DNA of 56,765 bases, from assembly GCA_025352985.1 (NCBI GenBank), contig JANXRL010000107.1, forward strand, positions 1-56,765, in the 5' to 3' direction. Positions 46,351 through 55,478 of this stretch are shown one piece after another. The stretch's first letter is position 1. Every line of letters begins with the position of its first letter. A program made the translations under genes and the position numbers. The notes beneath the pieces were generated by a model, which saw nothing but the letters and a program-made list of their open reading frames with translations, had not been told where the DNA came from and did no database searches. This DNA comes from Verrucomicrobiota bacterium (GTDB lineage Bacteria > Verrucomicrobiota > Verrucomicrobiia > Opitutales > Opitutaceae).

Positions 46351-47664
46351 ATGAAAAAGCTATTGATCATTTCGCCGCATTTTCCACCGATCAATGCTCC
46401 GGATATGCAGCGGGTTCGGCTGGCGCTGCCTTATTTTAAGGAGCGCGGATGGGAGGCGACGGTGCTGGCGGTGTCGCCCGAGTCGATCGAAGGAGGGGTC
46501 ATGGATAAGCATCTGGAGGACACTTATCCCGCCGACATCCGGATAATCCGTGTCACGGGCCTGTCGTCGCGGTTCACCCGTTGGGCGGGCATCGGCAATC
46601 TGTGGTGGCGCTGCGGGCGGGCGTTCACGCACGCGGGCGACGAGTTGTTGAAAAACGAGAAGTTTGACCTGGTGTTTATAAGCACGACACAGTTCAGCGC
46701 TTTTCAACTCGGGCCGCGCTGGCTGAAAAAGCACGGGGTGCCCTTCGTGCTCGATTACCAGGATCCCTGGATCAACGACTATTACCGGCTCACGGGGGTG
46801 CGTCCGCCGGGAGGGCGGATCAAGTTTGCGCTCAGCCAGTGGCAGGCGGCGCGGATCGAGCCGGTCGCCCTGCGCGAGGCGGCGGGGATCATTTCGGTGT
46901 CGCATTCCTACGGTGCGATGCTGGCGGATCATTATCCGTGGTTCGCGGCAAACCGGCTCAAGCTGCTGCCGTTCGGGGCATCGCAGGCGGACTTCGATGC
47001 GTTGGGGCAATACCAGCCGGTAAAACCGCTGATCGATTTCCGGGACGGCTGCTTTCATCATGTATATGCGGGGCGCTGCGGACCCGACATGACGTTTGCG
47101 CTCACGGTGCTTTTTCGCGCCTTCAAACAGTTTCTACAAACCCATCCCGCGCAGGCGCAGAAGATGAGGTTTCACTTTATCGGCACCGATTATTCGCCGC
47201 CGCCGCTGGGCCGGGACTGGGTAATGCCGATCGCAAAGACGGAGGGTCTGTTGGATTACGTGAAGGAGCACCGTTACCGCGTGCCGTATTTCGACTCCCT
47301 TTATTATCTGCGAAACTCCAGTGCGCTGGTCGCGGTGGGCTCGAACGATCCGACCTACAGCGCGTCAAAGTTTTTCCCCTACGTGCTGGCCCGGCGGCCG
47401 ATGCTCATGATCTTCCATCGGGACAGTCCGATATTGCGATTTGCGCTGAAGGTGGGGGCGGGGGTCGCCTATGGCTTTTCTGGTCCGGAGGACATCACTT
47501 CACTTGCCAATGAAATCCATCGCCTGTGGTTCGTCGAGGGCGGGTGCAACCAGTATTTTTCGTTCGATCATTCCGCCTTCGAGCCATTCTCGGCGGTGCG
47601 CATGGTCGATGGGCTGATGGCGGTTTTTGACGATGCGCTGAAAAAACGGTCTGCGGGAGCATGA
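46351..47664 (+). CDS. Glycosyltransferase-like protein (GT-B, family 4-like N-terminus)
   Basis: The 437-residue protein begins MKKLLIISPHFPPINAPDMQ, a GT4-type first strand with PHFPP, followed by RVRLALPYFKERGWEATVLA. The middle has FVLDYQDPWINDYYR and AAGIISVSHSYGAMLADHYP, also typical of GT4 enzymes of cell-surface glycan synthesis. The C-terminal half resembles a GT-B donor domain only weakly: FHFIGTDYSPPP, YFDSLYYLRNSSALVAVGSN and DPTYSASKFFPYVLARRPM, where the loop EX7E is not obvious. It may transfer a sugar to a surface polysaccharide, or have lost activity. No other glycan gene is adjacent, although the PEP-CTERM remnant points to polysaccharide biology nearby. Confidence 0.72.
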   Translation: MKKLLIISPHFPPINAPDMQRVRLALPYFKERGWEATVLAVSPESIEGGVMDKHLEDTYPADIRIIRVTGLSSRFTRWAGIGNLWWRCGRAFTHAGDELLKNEKFDLVFISTTQFSAFQLGPRWLKKHGVPFVLDYQDPWINDYYRLTGVRPPGGRIKFALSQWQAARIEPVALREAAGIISVSHSYGAMLADHYPWFAANRLKLLPFGASQADFDALGQYQPVKPLIDFRDGCFHHVYAGRCGPDMTFALTVLFRAFKQFLQTHPAQAQKMRFHFIGTDYSPPPLGRDWVMPIAKTEGLLDYVKEHRYRVPYFDSLYYLRNSSALVAVGSNDPTYSASKFFPYVLARRPMLMIFHRDSPILRFALKVGAGVAYGFSGPEDITSLANEIHRLWFVEGGCNQYFSFDHSAFEPFSAVRMVDGLMAVFDDALKKRSAGA

Positions 47665-47703
47665 GTGCCGGGCGAGCCCCAGGCTTTCTCTAGAGCGTCC
47701 GCA

Positions 47704-48936
47704 TCAGGGCTTGGAGGGCCCGGTGGTCGTGCCGACCGGCGGGAAAAAGACCGAGGGTTTTTCGGCCGGGGCGGGCGAATTTTTTTCGGGAAGAGCGGCG
47801 GTGAGGAGGGAGTTGAAGGTGAGATCGGGATTTTTCTGCGCGAGCATCCATGAGCAGTAACGGAGCACGAGAGGATGCCCGCGGGCATTGCGGCCCAGAG
47901 ACCATTGGGCGGACTTGAGGACGAGTTCCCTCATGACTTCCGGCGTGGGGGCGGTCGCAGTCGGCGCGGAGGCTTTCAACCGGTCGAGCGCCCCGAGGAA
48001 ACGATGCATGTGCAACGCAGAGACGATGCGCTCGACCGGGGCAAAGGCGCCGGTCGCGAAAAACCGGCCCCAGAGAAGATCAACCTGCATGGGGTCGTTC
48101 AACTCGCCGGTGTCCACATCGGGCCAGGGGCCTTTGCTTAAGCCGGCGAAAGTGGAGTCGTGCCGCCACGCATAGCCGAGGATGAAGAGGAGCAGGGTGC
48201 GGTCGGCTTCGCCGGCGTTTTTGAGGCGTTCCAGAAACACTGGCGCCAACCAGGGGTTGGCCTTGAGCACTTCCTCGTAAAATCCGAGGACGGGCGGCCA
48301 GGCATCGGTGTTGTTTTTTGGGATGACGATGGCGATTTTGAAGAGCGCGGGCAACGCCAGCGCGGGCGAGGGGTTGAGATAATACGAGGTCATCCACACG
48401 CCTGGCTTAAAGTCGGCGGGTAGGACCGGCTCGACGTAAGGAACGACTTGGATCGTCGTGGTTTTGCGGAGCGTGGCGCCGCCCGCCACACGGTCGTGGA
48501 CCGACACGGCAAACGTGTAGTTGCCGAGCGGATCGCCGGGGTCGGTGCTGAACGAGGCGGTCTGGCTGGCGTAGGCGAAGAGGTTGGCCTCGGGCACCGG
48601 CCCGATGCTTAGGCGGAGATCCTTGCCGGCCTGCTGGGTGCGTCCGTCCGGGTAGGTGATGTCGAGATCGTAGAGGACGGCGGCGCGGCGGGCGGCGTTG
48701 ACCTCGTAGTTTTTGGCGAGCAGGACGAGTTCCACGGTCTGGCCGGGGAAAATGCGCGTGGCGTTTTGGAAATCCGGCCCCGTGTAGTCGGTCGTGTGGG
48801 TGTAGAAGTCGTGCGTTGCGTATTGCGTGGTGGCGACGAGCGCGACCTCCAGCGGTTTGGCTGCGGCGGCGTGCGCGGACGGAAGACAAAATACGAGGAG
48901 GAGCGCAAAAAAGAGCCGGGAAGGGATCATGATCAA
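47704..48936 (-). CDS. Hypothetical secreted protein
   Basis: The 410-residue protein has a signal peptide (residues 1-25: FFALLLVFCLPSAHAAAA). Residues about 27-165 are beta-rich, Ig- or adhesin-like (LEVALVATTQYATHDFYTHT, FPGQTVELVLLAKNYEVN, YTFAVSVHDRVAGGATLRK). The rest is helical (PALFKIAIVIPKNNTDAWPP, FYEEVLKANPWLAPVFLERL) and ends in a Pro-rich tail. No family is recognised. It lies 59 bases downstream of the subtilase gene on the same strand, so the two may be co-transcribed and exported together. Confidence 0.65.
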   Translation of the reverse strand: MIMIPSRLFFALLLVFCLPSAHAAAAKPLEVALVATTQYATHDFYTHTTDYTGPDFQNATRIFPGQTVELVLLAKNYEVNAARRAAVLYDLDITYPDGRTQQAGKDLRLSIGPVPEANLFAYASQTASFSTDPGDPLGNYTFAVSVHDRVAGGATLRKTTTIQVVPYVEPVLPADFKPGVWMTSYYLNPSPALALPALFKIAIVIPKNNTDAWPPVLGFYEEVLKANPWLAPVFLERLKNAGEADRTLLLFILGYAWRHDSTFAGLSKGPWPDVDTGELNDPMQVDLLWGRFFATGAFAPVERIVSALHMHRFLGALDRLKASAPTATAPTPEVMRELVLKSAQWSLGRNARGHPLVLRYCSWMLAQKNPDLTFNSLLTAALPEKNSPAPAEKPSVFFPPVGTTTGPSKP

Positions 48937-48995
48937 AGGAAGTGAATGCTAGCGAACCTGCCGACGCGGTGTCGATACCGCGAGCGGGCGCCGCT

Positions 48996-50624
48996 TCAGG
49001 GAGCCGGCGGGGTGAGCACGCTGGCGCGGTGGTTGTTGGCCGGGACTTGGTCGATAAAGCCGGGCGGCAACACCAGATCGGTGCGTAGCATGAGGCGGCC
49101 TTCGCGCGTAAGCTGTCCGGAATCGACGGGCAGGTTGACCGTCGCGACGGCGTCAGGCGCGAGCGAAGGGACTGCGTAGTTGGAGGAGTTGCCGCCCACG
49201 TCGGTGGTGAGCGTCATGGCGGCGGTGGTGGTGGCGCCGCGGTTTTGAATGACGACTGCGACCGAGGAGCTTTCGGTGTCGTAGGAATTGCCCGCGATGG
49301 CGATGTCGGCGCGCGCGGGGTCGTTGCGGGCCATCGCCCAGCCGAGGTCAACGACGCCGTGGCCGTAGTCGGGATCGTCGCCGGCGGAGCCGCCGTCGTC
49401 GGCGTGGGTTTGCAGGACTTGCACGGCTTGTGGGGCGGTGAGGCCGGGACTTTCCGACATCACGGCGGCGATGGCTCCAGAGACGACCGGCGCGCTGGCC
49501 GAGGTGCCGCTGAAGAAGATGCGTTCGCCGTTCACGCCGGCGGTCTGGATGCCGTAGCCGGGGGCGGTGAGGTTGAGCTGCGGGCCGGAGTTGGAAAAAC
49601 TCATCTGCTGGCCGGTCGCGTCGGTCGAGCCGACGGAGATCACGCGGGGATTGGCGGCGGGCCAGACGAGGCGAGAGGCTTGGTCGTTCCCTGCGGCGGC
49701 CACGATGACCGCACCATGGGAATCGGCGTAGGCGATGGCGCGGTCGATCGCCTCTGATGGGGAGTAGCCGCCCAGGCTGATGTTGATGATCTGCGCACCC
49801 GCATCGACGGCGGCAATGACGGCCTGCGAGACGGTGAAGGCGTCGCTTTTTCCGTCCGTATCGGTCACGCGGATGCTGAGGATGCCGGCGGCGGGGGCGA
49901 CGCCGCGGGCGTCGGGCGAGGAGCCGGCGGCGAGCGCGGCGACGGCGGTGCCGTGGAGGCTTTGGTCAACGGGGCCGGTATAACCGAGTCCGATGTCGAG
50001 ATACGTGAGGCGCCCGCCGCCGAGGGTTGCGTCGGGCAACGTGCCGCTGTCGAGGATGGCGATGGTCACGCCGCGGCCCCAGGCGGAGTTGTCGGTGGTG
50101 ACGCCGAGGGTAGCGAGAAGGGTGTCGCGCACGGGTGACTGCGGGCGGGTGGAGCGCTCCTCGGGAACGGGCGGAGCTTGGACGAGGGTGTTGGCCGCGA
50201 CTCCGCCGTAGTCAGCGGCGTGGGCGATGAGCTCGGCGGCGAGGGTGTCGTAGGCGCGCACATGGACGCGGACGATCCAGAGCGGGTCGATATGGCCAAG
50301 AACCAAGACGCCGGTCTGGCCGGCGCGGGCGAGGAAGCTGAAGTAGCCGTATTTGTTTTTAAAAATCAAAATGGCCTCGTGGGCGCGGGCGTCGGCGCGG
50401 GTGAAGCGGCGGCCGAGTTTTGCGCCGAGAGTGATCGCGGAATCATCAGGCGCGGGCGTGGCGTCGGCCCGGCCGTTGACGGCGACCGGCTGCGAGACGG
50501 GAGAGGAAGCGGGGGTGACGACCGGCGGCGGCGTGTCGGCGGGGTGGACATGGATCCACGTGAGCAACAGCACGAGGGCGAGGCCGACGAGGAGCAGGAT
50601 GACGATCTCGGTCTTGCCTTTCAT
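48996..50624 (-). CDS. S8 family subtilisin-like serine protease
   Basis: The 542-residue protein has an N-terminal membrane anchor or signal (EIVILLLVGLALVLLLTW), a Pro-rich linker, a pro-like region, and a peptidase S8 domain from about 180. The catalytic triad is complete: Asp192 in VTIAILDSGT, His224 in SLHGTAVAALAAG and Ser375 in FFSGTSASAPVVSGA, with oxyanion Asn313 in AAAGNDQ. A C-terminal domain (about 435-542) is CARDB-like beta-sandwich (SSSVAVVIQNRGATTTAA). I start at the ATG at 50624 because the anchor begins there; the upstream frame is longer but not homologous. It probably processes proteins in the periplasm or cell envelope. Confidence 0.87.
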   Translation of the reverse strand: MKGKTEIVILLLVGLALVLLLTWIHVHPADTPPPVVTPASSPVSQPVAVNGRADATPAPDDSAITLGAKLGRRFTRADARAHEAILIFKNKYGYFSFLARAGQTGVLVLGHIDPLWIVRVHVRAYDTLAAELIAHAADYGGVAANTLVQAPPVPEERSTRPQSPVRDTLLATLGVTTDNSAWGRGVTIAILDSGTLPDATLGGGRLTYLDIGLGYTGPVDQSLHGTAVAALAAGSSPDARGVAPAAGILSIRVTDTDGKSDAFTVSQAVIAAVDAGAQIINISLGGYSPSEAIDRAIAYADSHGAVIVAAAGNDQASRLVWPAANPRVISVGSTDATGQQMSFSNSGPQLNLTAPGYGIQTAGVNGERIFFSGTSASAPVVSGAIAAVMSESPGLTAPQAVQVLQTHADDGGSAGDDPDYGHGVVDLGWAMARNDPARADIAIAGNSYDTESSSVAVVIQNRGATTTAAMTLTTDVGGNSSNYAVPSLAPDAVATVNLPVDSGQLTREGRLMLRTDLVLPPGFIDQVPANNHRASVLTPPAP

Positions 50625-50790
50625 GGTGGGGTGGCGGGGCGGAGGGGAACTGTGCGGGCGGTGGGCGAGAAGTTCAACCCCTAGACGCGAATACGCGGCG
50701 GAAGTTGCGCAGGAAACGGGTTGCGGATTCGCCCGTAACTGGAGGAGGGTGAAGGCGTCTTTGATTTTGTCCATTTACCCAATCCTACCC

Positions 50791-51219
50791 ATGAAACTCC
50801 GTCTATTCTTCACCGCCCTGCTTCTCGCCGTCATTACCTGTCCGCTCGCCCGCGCCGAAGGCGGCGGCACCCCGCTGGAAAAGGAAATGAAAACGATGAA
50901 CAAGGCGTTCAGGCAGCTGAAAAAACAGGTGGCCGACGCCTCGCAGAACGCCTCCTCACTTGAGTTGGTGGCGCAGATGGAAAAGGCCGCGACTGCTTCG
51001 ACGGATTTGATTCCTGAAAAGGCCGCCGACCTGCCGGAAAAGGACCGCGCGGCGTTCACGGCCGACTACAAGGCGAAGATGCAAGATTTCAGCGCAGTCC
51101 TCGCCAAGCTCGAGGTCGCGCTCAAGGCGGGCGACAACGCTGGCGCCGCGAAACTATTGACGGATCTCAACAACCTGCAGCGCGCCAACCACAAGGAATT
51201 CCGCAAGCCGCAGGACTGA
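50791..51219 (+). CDS. Cytochrome b562-family protein
   Basis: The 142-residue protein has a signal peptide (residues 1-22, LLLAVITCPLARA) and a four-helix mature domain. The heme ligands of E. coli cytochrome b562 are matched by Met33 in LEKEMKTMNKAF and His134 in RANHKEF, which align with LEDNMETLN and NAYHQKY. Middle helices are LELVAQMEKAATAS and FSAVLAKLEVALKAGD. It should bind one heme b in the periplasm and carry electrons. There is no obvious partner gene; it starts 167 bases from the divergent subtilase gene. Confidence 0.82.
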   Translation: MKLRLFFTALLLAVITCPLARAEGGGTPLEKEMKTMNKAFRQLKKQVADASQNASSLELVAQMEKAATASTDLIPEKAADLPEKDRAAFTADYKAKMQDFSAVLAKLEVALKAGDNAGAAKLLTDLNNLQRANHKEFRKPQD

Positions 51220-51242
51220 GGTCGGGCGCGCCCTCGCCGTTT

Positions 51243-51938
51243 TCAGAGCCGCCAGTCAACCGGCTGGCAGCCGTGCGCAGTGAGCAGACGGTTGGCCTCT
51301 GCGAAGTGGTCGTTGGCGGCGAATTTCTTCTCGGGCGGGAGCCGGTTTTGCGCGAGCGGCGACGGGTGTTGATCGCGCAGGATTGCGTGACGGGAGGTGT
51401 TGATGTGCGGCTCGGCAGCGGCGATCGCCTTGCCGCCCCAAAGCATAAAAACAACGAAGGGCGCTTCCGCCTGCACGAGGCGAAGCGCGGCCTGGGTGAA
51501 CGCCTGCCAGCTGAGCTTGGCGTGGCTCATGGGTTCGCCGGGGCGCACGGTGAGGATGGTGTTGAGGAGCAGCACGCCTTGGTGCGCCCACGGTTCGAGA
51601 TGGCCGGAGGCGGGCGTCCGCCAGTCTGGGAAACTGCGGGCGAGTGAGGCGTAGATGGCTTTGAGCGAGGCGGGAATTTTGGCGGTCGGCGGCACGGAGA
51701 AGGACAGGCCGTGGGCGTTGCCGGGTGTGGGATAGGGGTCCTGGCCGAGGATGACGACCTTCACGTCAGCGGGGCGCACGAGGGAGAGGGCGCGGAAGAG
51801 ATTTTCGCGGGCGGGGAAGACTTCGCCGGCGGCGTAGGCGGCGTCCACGGCGGCGGCGAGGGTGGCGAATTGCTCGCGGGTGTAGCCGTGCTCAAAAATG
51901 TCCGACCAGGAGCAAGGGAGCGTTTCGGCGGTCGTCAT
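51243..51938 (-). CDS. ung: Uracil-DNA glycosylase, family 1
   Basis: The 231-residue protein removes uracil from DNA and starts base excision repair. The catalytic water-activating loop is VVILGQDPYPTPGNAHGLSF with Asp67, LLLNTILTVRPGEP has Asn126 for uracil recognition, and the HPSPLA loop has His191. I take ATG 51938 (MTTAETLPCSWSDIF) because the family begins there; an ATG at 51998 would add twenty residues without homology. Length fits the family. It is convergent with the cytochrome gene and divergent from the orphan at 52068. Confidence 0.92.
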   Translation of the reverse strand: MTTAETLPCSWSDIFEHGYTREQFATLAAAVDAAYAAGEVFPARENLFRALSLVRPADVKVVILGQDPYPTPGNAHGLSFSVPPTAKIPASLKAIYASLARSFPDWRTPASGHLEPWAHQGVLLLNTILTVRPGEPMSHAKLSWQAFTQAALRLVQAEAPFVVFMLWGGKAIAAAEPHINTSRHAILRDQHPSPLAQNRLPPEKKFAANDHFAEANRLLTAHGCQPVDWRL

Positions 51939-52067
51939 GGGGCCGTAAGCACACGGCCAAGCGCTGACAGGATCAAGGAGGGAAGCATCTGTCGTCAAAT
52001 TGGAGCCAACCTAAGCCCTAAAATGATAATATGGCCATGGTGTTCGAGGCATGTTTTTTTCTACGAG

Positions 52068-53636
52068 ATGCCCCTTCCCAATCTCTTCGCTCAATTAGGC
52101 TGGTTATCCATCGTTATTCCCCTGGGAAGTCTGCTCCTTTGCCATAAGTTCAGGTCTCGGCCATGGGTGCTTTCTATATGGCTCCCGACAGTCGGCCTGC
52201 TTTTGTATTTTGGTTTATGGACGCTCCTTAAAATTGGCGCGTTCGGGGCAGTCCGAGGGCCGGACGCAATCGGAGTTGGAATCGTTCTTCCCATCTTATT
52301 TGGGGTGGTTTTGGCGATAGGCGCGGGGATGGCTTTAGCTTTTTTCGCGCGTCCTCGGAAAGAGGCATGGAAGCCAAGTTCAGTTACAGCCGCCATCGCA
52401 GTCTGTATGAGTATCTCTATCTTGTGCATGACGAAAGTTGGTTCTGTGATCACCGGAAAATACGTCGAGATAACCGTTGCGCTGACAGATTCTCAGGGTG
52501 AGAAGCTGAAAAATATTCCTGTTAAAATCGTCATCTATGAGAATGGCGTTGGAGCTGGTGGCAAAGCCACAGGATGCGATGAAAATGGCAAATTTTCGCT
52601 TAAGCTGAGGGCGGGGCAGACAGCTATAGCGGAAATCCACGCGCCTTTCCCTCCGTCCAATATATTGTCTGGGATGCCGACTTTTTGGACCATCCATTTC
52701 GAGAACAACCAAGCACCGACAGGGATCGTCGAGTTGAGGCACTCGTGGCAGCGCTCTTTTGGAGGGGGGACTTTAAATGAAGGGTATATGGAGCGAATTG
52801 CATGTGCCGGCAGGGTTGAGGTTCCTGTGGTGATTCCAGCGCATTCTGGATTGAATGCGCCAGCGTTGCAGGCACGAATCACGCATGCCATCCAGACGTT
52901 CGAGGCGCCTGCTGGGAGCTATCAGAACTGGGGTTACACTTGCCGGAATGTAGAGGCCATAGAGAGTATTCCGTGGCTTATTCAAATCTATCGAAATAAT
53001 GAAGATAAACGCTCCAGTGTAATCGAGGGACTTTGTCAGATCGCATCAATTCTTGGAGATGTGGAGCGGGCGTCACGAGAACTACATCGCAGGGCTCTTC
53101 ATCCGCGTGAATATAACCTCAACTACATTGAGGGAGAACTCAGATATGAAGCCATTGAATTTGGGAAATGGGCCGGAACTGATGGCGCTGATCTGATCAA
53201 AGGAATTCATCAGGCCCGTGAAAAAATAGCCACTGACTCACGTGTTCTCGCCGATTTCGTCATTTCGGAGATGGGGAATAATAGTGAGGTCGTGCGAATT
53301 CTGGGGGAACTTGAGACTGCGGCATATCCAGCACGAGCTGATTTCATAAAAGCGATTGTCTCAATGCCACCAAAGGATCTTCGTTATATCCAAAACTGGG
53401 GGCAAACGGTCTGGTTGATTACCCCCGAGCGGGAGCAAGCGGCTACAGCACGAGCCCTTTTTGAATCAGATGACGCAAGGGTTGTTCTTGTAGGTTGTGA
53501 GTCTATCCGGAATCGAATGGGGTCATTCGGAGGAGCATTTGCGCTACAAAGATTACAAGCCGTGCTGCCCGGAGCGCAGAACAGGGAGATCGCAGACCGA
53601 TTAAAAATGTATATCGGTGATTTCCCTAAAAAATAA
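52068..53636 (+). CDS. Membrane protein of unknown function, AT-richer than its neighbours
   Basis: The 522-residue protein has about four hydrophobic segments in residues 8-145 (GWLSIVIPLGSLLLC, LSIWLPTVGLLLYFGLWTLL, GVGIVLPILFGVVLAIGAGM, SVTAAIAVCMSISILCM), a beta domain at about 150-235 with TGKYVEITVALTDSQGEKLK and DENGKFSLKLRAGQTAIAEI, similar to carboxypeptidase-regulatory-like folds, and a helical C-terminal half. Base use is visibly richer in A and T than in genes on either side, suggesting transfer. I start at ATG 52068 (MPLPNLFAQLGW), since the frame upstream lies over ung. No homologue is recognised. Confidence 0.65.
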   Translation: MPLPNLFAQLGWLSIVIPLGSLLLCHKFRSRPWVLSIWLPTVGLLLYFGLWTLLKIGAFGAVRGPDAIGVGIVLPILFGVVLAIGAGMALAFFARPRKEAWKPSSVTAAIAVCMSISILCMTKVGSVITGKYVEITVALTDSQGEKLKNIPVKIVIYENGVGAGGKATGCDENGKFSLKLRAGQTAIAEIHAPFPPSNILSGMPTFWTIHFENNQAPTGIVELRHSWQRSFGGGTLNEGYMERIACAGRVEVPVVIPAHSGLNAPALQARITHAIQTFEAPAGSYQNWGYTCRNVEAIESIPWLIQIYRNNEDKRSSVIEGLCQIASILGDVERASRELHRRALHPREYNLNYIEGELRYEAIEFGKWAGTDGADLIKGIHQAREKIATDSRVLADFVISEMGNNSEVVRILGELETAAYPARADFIKAIVSMPPKDLRYIQNWGQTVWLITPEREQAATARALFESDDARVVLVGCESIRNRMGSFGGAFALQRLQAVLPGAQNREIADRLKMYIGDFPKK

Positions 53637-53713
53637 ACGATCAGGAATGATATGAGGCGGTTTATACTCCGCAAACACCCCAATGGTTTTCGGGTTTTAG
53701 ACCAGTAGGAAAA

Positions 53714-54826
53714 TTAATCAAAAGAACCGAGAGTGTCGGTCGAAGGCGTCGAAATCTTCGTGTGTTTCCAGCGCCAGGTGGTGACCTCGGGCCAGTTGCC
53801 GATGGTGAGGGTGATATCGATGACGTCGCCTTCGGCGAAAAATTCGCGGTCGGTGCGGAGGATGCGGTAGCCCCAATTAGTCGCGCGGCCGGGATCAAGC
53901 GGGCTGGAGTTGAGGGCAAGGTCGTCGTCCACCATCGCGCGGAAATAGACGACATAGCCGTCGAAACGGCCGGAGCGCGTGATCGTGCGCTTGAAGCGGA
54001 GTTCCTTCGGGAGGTCGTCGGCGCGCAGCGTTCGCAGGTCGACGGTCAGCACCGGGGACGGTTCGGAGAGGAGGTAGTCCACGTAGCCGAGGTCGGCGGC
54101 GGGGATGTGGTAGTAGTGCGGGTCCTGCGGGCGTTCGCGGTCCATGCAGGAGTAGTCGATGCCGTGGACGTTCATGTCCCAGATGTGAGGAACGAAGCGT
54201 GTGTCGCGGATTTTCGCGGGTTCGCAGAACAGCTCGAAGCGGGCGGGGAGGATGAGGCCGCCGGGTTTGAGCAGGCGGTCGCGGAGGTCGGTGATGTTGA
54301 CCACCATGTCTTCGTCGAAGAGGTAGTCGCCCATCTGCTCGTGGAGGATGACGTCCACGGGGGCGTCGAGCTTGAGGTCCTTGCTGTGGGTGCTGACGAA
54401 CTCGACGTTTTCGATGCGATTGTGGGCAGCGAGGGTTTTGGCGTGTTCGAGGATGACGGAGTGGTCGATGGCGTAGACCTTGGCGGCACCGCGGCGGGAG
54501 GCGAAGGCGGCGAGGATGCCGGTGCCGGTGCCGAGATCGATGACGCGGTCGCCGGGCGTGATGTGGCGGCTGATGGCGGCGTGGTAAAAATCCATGCGCG
54601 GCTTGTCGGCGAGCATCTTCTCCTGCTCGTAGAACTGGGCGAAATAGCTGCGGTTGAAATCGCGGTAACGCTCATCCGTGGTCGGCTCGGCGGCGGGCTC
54701 GGGTGCGGGGTAAACCCAGGAGTTAAGGCGTTCGCTGAAGAGGAGCTTGGCGGTCAGCTTGCCGCGAAGGCGTCGCAACGATTCGAGAAAAGCAGTCCAG
54801 GGACTGCGGGGAGAGGGGCTGGGCAT
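53714..54826 (-). CDS. PRMT-like class I SAM-dependent methyltransferase
   Basis: The 370-residue protein has the SAM-binding motif VIDLGTGTGILAAFASRRG (Asp97 to about 113), the post-I strand VYAIDHS, and motif DVILHEQMGDYLFDED, where Glu163 and Glu172 align with the double-E loop of protein arginine methyltransferases (SEWMG and YES). The YFAQFYEQEKMLADKPRMDFY stretch before it matches the PRMT N-terminal helix pattern. After it, LLKPGGLILPARFELF is the conserved strand, followed by the beta-barrel half. I take ATG 54826 as start; the open frame extends to 54964. Bacterial PRMT-like proteins are rare and the substrate is not known. Confidence 0.75.
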   Translation of the reverse strand: MPSPSPRSPWTAFLESLRRLRGKLTAKLLFSERLNSWVYPAPEPAAEPTTDERYRDFNRSYFAQFYEQEKMLADKPRMDFYHAAISRHITPGDRVIDLGTGTGILAAFASRRGAAKVYAIDHSVILEHAKTLAAHNRIENVEFVSTHSKDLKLDAPVDVILHEQMGDYLFDEDMVVNITDLRDRLLKPGGLILPARFELFCEPAKIRDTRFVPHIWDMNVHGIDYSCMDRERPQDPHYYHIPAADLGYVDYLLSEPSPVLTVDLRTLRADDLPKELRFKRTITRSGRFDGYVVYFRAMVDDDLALNSSPLDPGRATNWGYRILRTDREFFAEGDVIDITLTIGNWPEVTTWRWKHTKISTPSTDTLGSFD

Positions 54827-54910
54827 GGATGGCGCGAATCCACAGGGATTAGCGACCTCATTGAAAATGCGTTCTCTGCGTAAAGCCAGAGCAACTCTGG
54901 TGGTGTCTGA

Positions 54911-54997
54911 GGTAGGGCGGGACCGCTGGGCCCGCCGAGTTTGAGCGGCGATTTTCTCAAGCACCCGGAGCGGACGGCCCAGCGGTCCGTCCCTACC
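54911..54997. repeat. REP-like imperfect inverted repeat
   Basis: Two 26-base arms, at 54911-54936 and 54972-54997, are near-perfect reverse complements of one another and each contains the palindrome-like core GGACCGCTGGGCC. They flank 35 bases of unrelated sequence. They lie between the PRMT-like gene and the 55011 gene. Such inverted pairs are typical of repetitive extragenic palindromes; whether this one is dispersed in the genome cannot be checked here. Confidence 0.7.
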
Positions 54998-55010
54998 TTT
55001 TAGAACTGGC

Positions 55011-55331
55011 TTACGCCACGGCCTGACGCGGGGCGCTCATCGAGGCGGCTTCGGCGATCCGGTCGGCAATCTGGAGGGCGAGAGGCGCGGATTCGCCGGT
55101 GGCGGCGCTGATTTCGCCGAGGTGGAGGCGGAGTCCGGTGATGAGCGGGGTGAACAGGGAGGCCTCGGGGGAGCGTTTCACGATGGCCAGCACCCGGCGG
55201 GCGTCGGCGGCTCCGGCGAGGCGGATCGCAAAATGGATCATCATGCTGAACGAATTCCGGCAGGTGTCGGCGCGCGCGAGGAAAACTTCAAGTTCGGCGA
55301 AGAGGTATTCGTTGGAAGGGCGCGGCAGCAT
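55011..55331 (-). CDS. Small hypothetical protein
   Basis: The 106-residue protein starts MLPRPSNEYLFAELEVFLAR and has FAIRLAGAADARRVLAIVKR, TGLRLHLGEISAATGE and ALQIADRIAEAASMSAPRQA. It is alpha-helical and soluble, with a moderate charge. No domain is recognised. It lies next to the REP-like repeat and is divergent from tapT. Codon use is as in its neighbours. Confidence 0.5.
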   Translation of the reverse strand: MLPRPSNEYLFAELEVFLARADTCRNSFSMMIHFAIRLAGAADARRVLAIVKRSPEASLFTPLITGLRLHLGEISAATGESAPLALQIADRIAEAASMSAPRQAVA

Positions 55332-55478
55332 GGGACGTGGGGGGAGTTGGGTGTGAGCGCACAGGGCTCGCCAATAGATTTAGCATGGAGGATGCCAGTG
55401 ACGCAGGGTGGATGAATTATGGCGGCGAGGAGCGGTGCCTTGACGAGAGAGGGCGGTTGCCGCACGGCATAAGGCACG

